From Pseudomonas songnenensis (GTDB lineage: Bacteria; Pseudomonadota; Gammaproteobacteria; Pseudomonadales; Pseudomonadaceae): a stretch of 64,000 bases of DNA. Position numbers and translations under genes: made by a program. Shown here piece by piece: positions 59,098-64,000 of the stretch. Under the pieces are notes generated by a model. It ran no database searches. It saw nothing but the letters and a program-made list of their open reading frames with translations, and was not told the DNA's origin. Position 1 is the stretch's first letter. Every line of letters starts with the position of its first letter. The stretch covers positions 150,215-214,214 of the forward strand of contig NZ_RFFN01000006.1 of NCBI RefSeq assembly GCF_003696315.1, given 5' to 3'.

Positions 59098-59882
59098 TGA
59101 CCCTCGACAAGCTCAATGAAGAATTGAGCGCCGATTTTGGAGGCCCGGCTATCGGCGGGTGGCCGACCCGCCCCGGCGAGCGTATTCGACCGCACGGAGG
59201 CGGTGGAGGCAGCAAGCAAACCTCCACATCAAAGCAGGAGCTGCCAAACGAACTGAAACCGCTGGCTAGCGCATATGCCAGCAAGGCTATTGGCCTTAGT
59301 AAGCGGGCATACAACCCGTACACCGGGAAGCGCTTTGAAGATCTGAACCAGACCCAACAGCAAGGCTTGGACATGATCGAACAGCGTGCGCTGAACGGCT
59401 CGCAGACTATGGATAACGCCGAGGCGGCCCTGAACGCCAACATTCAGGGCGGGCAGACGAATCCCTACCTTGATCAGATGGTAGGCAAGGCCCAAGACTC
59501 GGTACGCTCGCAATTCAACACAGGCGCCGTCAGCTCTGGCTCGTTTGGCAACTCCGGCCTGCAGGAGCAGTTCGCCAACAACCTAGGCGACGTGGCGACG
59601 CAGATGTACGGCAACGCCTACGAGACCGACCGCAACCGCCAGATGCAGAGCATTGGCATGGCGCAGCAGTTCGGCAACCAGGCTTACACCGATGCAAGTC
59701 AGCTGCTCAATGCTGGCCAGATCGAGCAGGATCAGGCGCAGCAAAACCGCGACTTTCAATATCAGAAATATCAAGAGCGGCAGGACCTGCCCTACAAGCA
59801 GCTGGCAGCCATGTCTGGCGTGTTCGGCTCCAATCTTGGCGGATCGGCGACGACTACACAGAAGGGCGGGGGTGGTAAATGA
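59097..59882 (+). CDS. Internal virion (ejection) protein A
   Basis: A 261-residue Gln/Asn-rich protein. GGPAIGGWPTRPGERIRPHG is followed by a Gly-rich linker, then helices (EDLNQTQQQGLDMIEQRAL, QFANNLGDVATQMYGNAYET). The layout is that of podovirus ejection proteins. GTG 59094 is an alternative start; ATG 59097 is spaced better from GGAGG. Confidence 0.75.
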   Translation: MTLDKLNEELSADFGGPAIGGWPTRPGERIRPHGGGGGSKQTSTSKQELPNELKPLASAYASKAIGLSKRAYNPYTGKRFEDLNQTQQQGLDMIEQRALNGSQTMDNAEAALNANIQGGQTNPYLDQMVGKAQDSVRSQFNTGAVSSGSFGNSGLQEQFANNLGDVATQMYGNAYETDRNRQMQSIGMAQQFGNQAYTDASQLLNAGQIEQDQAQQNRDFQYQKYQERQDLPYKQLAAMSGVFGSNLGGSATTTQKGGGGK

Positions 59883-60640
59883 GCTGGTTTGGTGATCTCG
59901 GCAATTTCGAGGTGTTCAACCTCAAGGGCATGGCCAATCAGGTCAAGGATAATCCTGCGCGCCTGCTCTACGGCTCAGCCGACCCGTTCTCGACGAAAGT
60001 CTGGAACAAGATTCTAGGGCGCGACGACAAGCCGCTGATCGACCAGTGGGGCGGTGCGGCGGATCACCGGTACGAGGAGGCGGAAGACGCTGGAATCAAC
60101 ACCGGCGCCGGGAAGACGGGTCACGGCATTGCCAGGGCCATCGCCTCCTTCTATACGGGCGGCGCTGCGGCTGGTGCAATGGGCGGCGGCGCAGGAGCAG
60201 CAAGCGGAGCTGGCACAGCTGGCGGCTCTGGCGGCCTGCTTGGATCGACTGGCACGACCGCAGGAACGACTGGCTTTGGCCTGGGGCAGCCACTGGCGTC
60301 CGGCACGGTTGGCAATGCCTCAATTGCCGGCTCTCAGGGTGGCGGGCTGCTCGGCTCAACTGCTGGAACTGGTGGCGGCTTCCTGCAGACCGGGAAACAG
60401 TACATGGATGCCGCAAAGCCCTATATGGACGCCGCGCAGACTGGAATGTCGATAAACAACCAGATGCAGCAAGCCAATCAGCCGCAGCCCATCCAGGCCG
60501 CCGAGGTGATGCAGGCGCAAGGCGGACCGCAGGCGCTTCAGGCTTTGGCCTCACAGGGGCAGCAAGCACAGATGGCGCAGCTGCAGAGCGCTGAGCAAGC
60601 GCGTCAACAACGGCGCCTAGCGCGTCGCGGGATGGTGTAA
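59879..60640 (+). CDS. Gly/Ala-rich ejection protein B
   Basis: A 253-residue protein with an N-terminal globular part (LYGSADPFSTKVWNKILGRD), then a long Gly/Ala/Ser/Thr repeat region with GGLLGSTGTTAG-like motifs (residues ~95-165), then a Gln-rich helix. It overlaps the previous stop (ATGA). Probably part of the ejectosome; the repeat region is hydrophobic enough to interact with membranes. Confidence 0.72.
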   Translation: MSWFGDLGNFEVFNLKGMANQVKDNPARLLYGSADPFSTKVWNKILGRDDKPLIDQWGGAADHRYEEAEDAGINTGAGKTGHGIARAIASFYTGGAAAGAMGGGAGAASGAGTAGGSGGLLGSTGTTAGTTGFGLGQPLASGTVGNASIAGSQGGGLLGSTAGTGGGFLQTGKQYMDAAKPYMDAAQTGMSINNQMQQANQPQPIQAAEVMQAQGGPQALQALASQGQQAQMAQLQSAEQARQQRRLARRGMV

Positions 60641-61783
60641 ATGAACGGTTTGCTCGATTTCGCCAAGTCCCCCATGGGGCAGGGTCTGCTGGCTGCCGGC
60701 TTTGCCGGCCTGGCCGGCGCCAACCGCAATACTCCGGTCAACAACATCGGTCGCGCTGGGTTGGCCGGCCTTACCGGCTACAGCGCTGCCTCCGCTCTGC
60801 AGGAACAGAACCTGAAGCGACAGGAGGCTGAGCGCGTCAAGAAGGCTATCCCGACGCTGTACGCCCAGGGGCCGGACGGAACCATGAAGTTCGACACCAT
60901 GGCCGCCTTGCAGCTCGGCATCAGCCCGAAAGACGTCGCGGACTACGCCAATGCTCCGAATGCAGGCCGCGCCAAGGTTGCGCGCACGCAGGAAATCGAA
61001 GGTCCGGACGGCGGCAAGCAGATCGTCCAGCTCGACGAATACGGCGGTCTTGTCGGCTCCGGCCTCAACGGCTATGTCGCGCCGCAGCTGGTCGACACTG
61101 GGGACATGAAGCAGTTCGTGAAGCCTTCTGCCGGGCAGTCGTTCAGCGTCGGCATGTCGCCGTCCGAGCGCGACGCAAGCCGCCGCGGCTGGGCTGGCGT
61201 TGGCATTCGTTCCGAGCAGAACGACATTGCCCGCGAAGCCAACCAGATCATGCAGGGCCTGAACATCCAGGAGAAAGAGCTGAAGCTCGAGGAGCTGCAG
61301 GGCAAGCGCGAGGAGCGCAACCGGTCGAAGGAGGCACAGCAAGCGTCTATCGCTGCTCAGCTTGGCGTCATCGACAAGGCACTGCAGCATCCTGGCCGCG
61401 AAGCTGCTACGGGCCTGTCTGGCGTGCTCGACCCGCGCAACTACATACCAGGCACAACCCCGCGTGACTTCCAAGTCGTGCTCGACCAGATCAACGGCAC
61501 CGCGTTCCTGCAGGCGTTCGAATCGCTCAAAGGCGGCGGCCAGATCACCGAAGTGGAAGGCAAGAAGGCCACCGAGGCCATTGCACGCCTGAATCGTGCG
61601 CAGAGTGACGAAGAGTTCCAGCGCTCGCTTATGGATCTACGGAAAGTCATGCAGAAGGGGCAAGAGCGGCTCAACGGTGGACGTATGCCGCAGGCTCAGG
61701 CTCCGCAAGGCGCACCAATGCAATTCGATCCAGACAAAGAGGCTCGCTACCAAGCGTGGAAGCGTAGCCAGGGGATGCAGTGA
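60641..61783 (+). CDS. Ejection protein C
   Basis: A 380-residue protein. The N-terminus (GQGLLAAGFAGLAGANRNTP) is Gly/Ala-rich. TLYAQGPDGTMKFDT and a coiled coil (LNIQEKELKLEELQGKREER) follow, then FLQAFESLKGGGQITEVEG, a motif of phage injection proteins (T7 gp14/16-like and P22 gp7/20-like modules). It begins immediately after the previous stop. Confidence 0.75.
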   Translation: MNGLLDFAKSPMGQGLLAAGFAGLAGANRNTPVNNIGRAGLAGLTGYSAASALQEQNLKRQEAERVKKAIPTLYAQGPDGTMKFDTMAALQLGISPKDVADYANAPNAGRAKVARTQEIEGPDGGKQIVQLDEYGGLVGSGLNGYVAPQLVDTGDMKQFVKPSAGQSFSVGMSPSERDASRRGWAGVGIRSEQNDIAREANQIMQGLNIQEKELKLEELQGKREERNRSKEAQQASIAAQLGVIDKALQHPGREAATGLSGVLDPRNYIPGTTPRDFQVVLDQINGTAFLQAFESLKGGGQITEVEGKKATEAIARLNRAQSDEEFQRSLMDLRKVMQKGQERLNGGRMPQAQAPQGAPMQFDPDKEARYQAWKRSQGMQ

Positions 61784-63696
61784 TGACCGAGCAAGAGGAA
61801 TTCGAGTTCCGGCTGCGCCTTGAGCAAGAGCAAGCGGCTGCGCCTGTATCTGCTGTGCCGGTCCCGGCCGTAGATGCCGCCGCTCCGCAGGCACAGAAAC
61901 CCGGCATGCTGGATGGTATGTCGCCGCTCGCTGCCGTGTCTGGCCTTGGCCCAATCGCTCTGGCGCTCGGCATCCCGACCAATGCACAGCAGATTAGCGA
62001 CGTGACGGGCGGTTTAATTCGCGGGGCAGGCTCCATCGGTGCTACCGCAATGCGTATCTTGCCAAATGCCCTTGGCGGCGATACTGCAGAGGAGAACGCA
62101 GCCCGTCGCGCTGCTATGGACGCGGGCCTCTCCGACCTTGGAGCCAAGCCTGATTCGTTCGGCTATAAAGGCGGCAAACTGGCTGGCGAGATTGCAGGCA
62201 CTGCAGGCGCGGGGTCTATGCTGGCTGGTGGCGCCCGCGTCGCCGGGGCAACGCCATCGATCATTAGCGCGCTGCAGACTGGCGGAATCAACGCGGCAGG
62301 TAAAACCGGCATTACCGGGCTTGCTACCCGCGCAGTCGGAGGGGCGGCAACTGGCGGCCTAGCTGCTGGCATGGTCAATCCGGAAGAGGCGGGAACCGGT
62401 GCGCTGATTGGCGGGGGCCTGCCACTGGTCATGAAGGGCGTTGCCCACACATCTCGCGCAGCGTCTGGCGGAGTAAAAAGCCTGGTGGAACCCCTGTACG
62501 AGCGTGGTCGCGAGAAGATCATCAGCCGCGCGCTACGGGAGTTCTCTGGCGATCAAGTAGATGACGCTATCCGCAACCTGCAGTCGGCGCGCGAATTGGT
62601 CCCAGGATCCAAGCCAACCGTTGGAGAGGCAGCGCAGGTGCCCAGCCTTGCGGCATTGCAGCGCTCCACATTCAGTGGGTCGTCTGACGCGGCCAACGCT
62701 CTGCATGGCCGATTTGCCGAGAACAATCAGGCCCGAATCGAAGCGCTTGAAACGCTGGCCGGATCTCCGGCTGCGCGCCGCGCGGCGGAAGAGGCGCGAG
62801 AGCAAGCGGCGGCAGCTGCTTATGGTTCTGCCAGAGCGCAGGCAGCTGGTGGTATCAAGCCAAGCCAAGAGCTGATGGAGCTGGCAGAGCGGCCGGCAAT
62901 GAAGAAGTTCATTGCTTCAGCAAAACGTCTCGCGGCTGACAAGGGCCAGAAGATTGACAACCCGCTGGAGTCGATCGACGGCCTGCACTATGTGAAGCTC
63001 GCGGTTGATGATGCCTTAGCTGGCTCACCGAGTAATGCCCTGGCGCGCAACCAGAAAGCCGCCGTGATGGATATCAAGGATCGGCTAATTGCCGAGATGG
63101 ACAAGGTGTCGCCGGCATACGGCGAGTCGCGCAGAGCCTATCAGGAAGCGTCGAAGCCCATAAATCAGATGGACATTGGTGATGAACTGAAGAACGTCAT
63201 CGACCCGCTTACCGGCCGGATTCGTGCGTCTCAGTTTGCTCGTAAGCTAAGCGACGACACCGCAAGACAGGCTACTGGGTTTAAACAGGCAACATTGGCC
63301 GGAACGCTGACGCCAGAGCAGTTGGCTAGCTTGAACGCCATCAAAGATGATCTTGCTCGAGCTGAGTTCGCGCAGACGGCAGGGCGTGGCGTTGGCTCCA
63401 ATACTGCGCAAAACCTCGCTTACAACAACATGATGAACCAGCTTGGAATTCCGACCTTCCTGCGCAACTTCGCGGGCGGCGAGGTGCTTGGCAATCTAGG
63501 GGCGCGTGCGGGCGATGTTGTCTACGGCAAGGCCAATCAGGAGATTGCTGGGCTGCTCGCCAACACAATGCTGGATCCCGCAGAGGCTGCGCGCTTGATG
63601 CTGCTTCGTGACACTGCAAATCCGGCGTTGCTGGAGGCTGGCCGCAAGGGCCTGCTCGGTGTCAGCAAGGCTGCTCCGGTCATCGGCGCAGACTAA
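61783..63696 (+). CDS. Large ejection / DNA-transfer protein
   Basis: A 637-residue protein, ATG 61783 preferred over GTG 61780. The first third contains several Gly/Ala-rich hydrophobic segments (about residues 55-70, 155-230) that could enter a membrane. The rest is helical with PSQELMELAERPAMKKFIAS and GRIRASQFARKLSDDTARQA. It resembles P22 gp16-type injection proteins. No lysozyme motif is seen. Confidence 0.75.
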   Translation: MTEQEEFEFRLRLEQEQAAAPVSAVPVPAVDAAAPQAQKPGMLDGMSPLAAVSGLGPIALALGIPTNAQQISDVTGGLIRGAGSIGATAMRILPNALGGDTAEENAARRAAMDAGLSDLGAKPDSFGYKGGKLAGEIAGTAGAGSMLAGGARVAGATPSIISALQTGGINAAGKTGITGLATRAVGGAATGGLAAGMVNPEEAGTGALIGGGLPLVMKGVAHTSRAASGGVKSLVEPLYERGREKIISRALREFSGDQVDDAIRNLQSARELVPGSKPTVGEAAQVPSLAALQRSTFSGSSDAANALHGRFAENNQARIEALETLAGSPAARRAAEEAREQAAAAAYGSARAQAAGGIKPSQELMELAERPAMKKFIASAKRLAADKGQKIDNPLESIDGLHYVKLAVDDALAGSPSNALARNQKAAVMDIKDRLIAEMDKVSPAYGESRRAYQEASKPINQMDIGDELKNVIDPLTGRIRASQFARKLSDDTARQATGFKQATLAGTLTPEQLASLNAIKDDLARAEFAQTAGRGVGSNTAQNLAYNNMMNQLGIPTFLRNFAGGEVLGNLGARAGDVVYGKANQEIAGLLANTMLDPAEAARLMLLRDTANPALLEAGRKGLLGVSKAAPVIGAD

Positions 63697-63797
63697 TCAG
63701 TCCATCCTTGAATGGCGCCGTAAATGGCGGCGCCGACGCATAAAACCGCGCCCTTCAACAACATCCAGTCAACGTAAGTGAAATTCGCGAAGTCCAC
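63693..63797 (-). CDS. 34-residue membrane microprotein, antisense within the tail module
   Basis: GTG 63797 has AGGGG at an ideal 7-base distance. The product (VDFANFTYVDWMLLKGAVLC, then GAAIYGAIQGWTD) has a single membrane helix. It is the only minus-strand gene in the late region and overlaps the end of the ejection gene by 4 bases. Short FTYxDWxL-type membrane proteins occur in other Pseudomonas phages to my memory. Confidence 0.65.
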   Translation of the reverse strand: MDFANFTYVDWMLLKGAVLCVGAAIYGAIQGWTD

Positions 63798-63832
63798 GCG
63801 CGCGCCCCTGTTTCCGAAATTTGGAGTCTTCC

Positions 63833-64000
63833 ATGCCAGTACCGGCCAGTATAAACGACCTTTCCACGACCGCGGGCAACAACTCGCCGGCCGGGAGTGA
63901 GTCGCCCACCACAACTGACGATTATTTGCGAGCGCATGCGTCGTTTATTGCGACTGTTCGCGACTCTGCCAGTACATCCCAAGCATCCGCCGACGCCGCC
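63833..64000 (+). CDS. Tail fibre/spike N-terminus, cut off by window edge
   Basis: 56 codons from ATG 63833 (GGAG six bases upstream): PVPASINDLSTTAGNNSPAG and SESPTTTDDYLRAHASFIAT. This start is shared by many podovirus tail-fibre or tail-spike proteins, where it attaches the fibre to the virion. The receptor-binding part is outside the window. Confidence 0.85.
   Translation, partial: MPVPASINDLSTTAGNNSPAGSESPTTTDDYLRAHASFIATVRDSASTSQASADAA

Larger units (their letters stand above)
30176..64000. mobile_element. Integrated temperate podovirus-type prophage, right end outside the window
   Basis: From the integrase to the window edge, all genes are phage-like and in lambdoid order: int, early-left operon, CI/Cro immunity region, O/P replication, Q-position gene, lysis, terminase, portal, scaffold, capsid, tail, ejection proteins, tail fibre. 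The left boundary is set by the integrase ending at the mutS start. Terminase is PBSX-type, portal P22-type, capsid DUF5309-type, and no tape-measure or tail-tube/sheath genes of long-tailed phages are seen. The early and structural genes look intact apart from one frameshifted small gene. Confidence 0.93.

Noticed and set aside
1..64000. CRISPR arrays or transposase/insertion sequence genes
   Set aside because: I found no regularly spaced repeat array and no transposase motifs in the window.

Overview
The window holds about 30 kb of high-GC Gammaproteobacterial chromosome followed by about 34 kb of an integrated temperate phage that runs off the right edge. The chromosomal genes (fdxA-mutS, an SmvA-type efflux pump with its TetR repressor, a TonB siderophore receptor, an LpxR-like protein, tRNA-Thr(CGT)) fit a Pseudomonas, most likely of the stutzeri (Stutzerimonas) type. 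The species call is an inference from gene content and protein similarity as I know it, not from a search.

Chromosomal part. From the left: a truncated DUF488 gene and a DUF2945 gene; a secreted GH5 cellulase-like enzyme with three copies of an unrecognised module; a three-gene operon of stress-type membrane proteins; tRNA-Thr; the smvA/tetR pair; a Fur-box TonB receptor; a membrane diguanylate cyclase; a flavin monooxygenase divergent from a sigma-54 activator, with a good -24/-12 promoter and a palindromic candidate activator site between them. Then come an LpxR-like outer-membrane protein; an MBOAT / FkbH / acyl-carrier / SGNH operon that looks like a surface-glycan acylation system using an unusual (possibly glyceryl) donor; a YihY protein; a GT4 / DUF2334 / LPG-synthase-TM glycolipid-type operon; CsbD; fdxA and mutS.

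Prophage part (about 30,176 to beyond 64,000). The left end abuts the mutS start codon. The integrase lies 17 bases upstream of mutS in the same direction, so in this lysogen mutS appears to have lost its own promoter region and to sit at the end of the phage early-left operon. That operon (39,954 down to 30,210) carries a LuxR-type HTH protein, a chain of tiny membrane proteins, a Bet/YqaJ-exonuclease/SSB recombination module, an Rmf/CrpP-like protein, a DUF4224 protein and the integrase. The immunity region has a LexA-type CI repressor, a Cro/YdaS-like protein, matching PL and PR promoters whose -10 boxes overlap a shared GGTAAA operator motif, and a second S24-like protein lacking the catalytic residues. 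Rightward come replication genes O and P with an iteron cluster inside O, a middle block (DksA/TraR-like, cytosine-methylase-like, DUF1367, DUF1364, DUF5664, a PD-(D/E)XK nuclease, a metallophosphoesterase), a Q-position gene, a structured untranslated leader, a holin, and the packaging and virion genes. These are a PBSX-type terminase, P22-type portal, scaffold, DUF5309/SU10-type capsid, tail adaptor and tube proteins, ejection proteins and a truncated tail fibre, which indicates a short-tailed (podovirus-type) phage.

Many small phage genes (25-58 codons) are included; they were read directly from the sequence and are supported by ATGA-type overlaps and Shine-Dalgarno sites.
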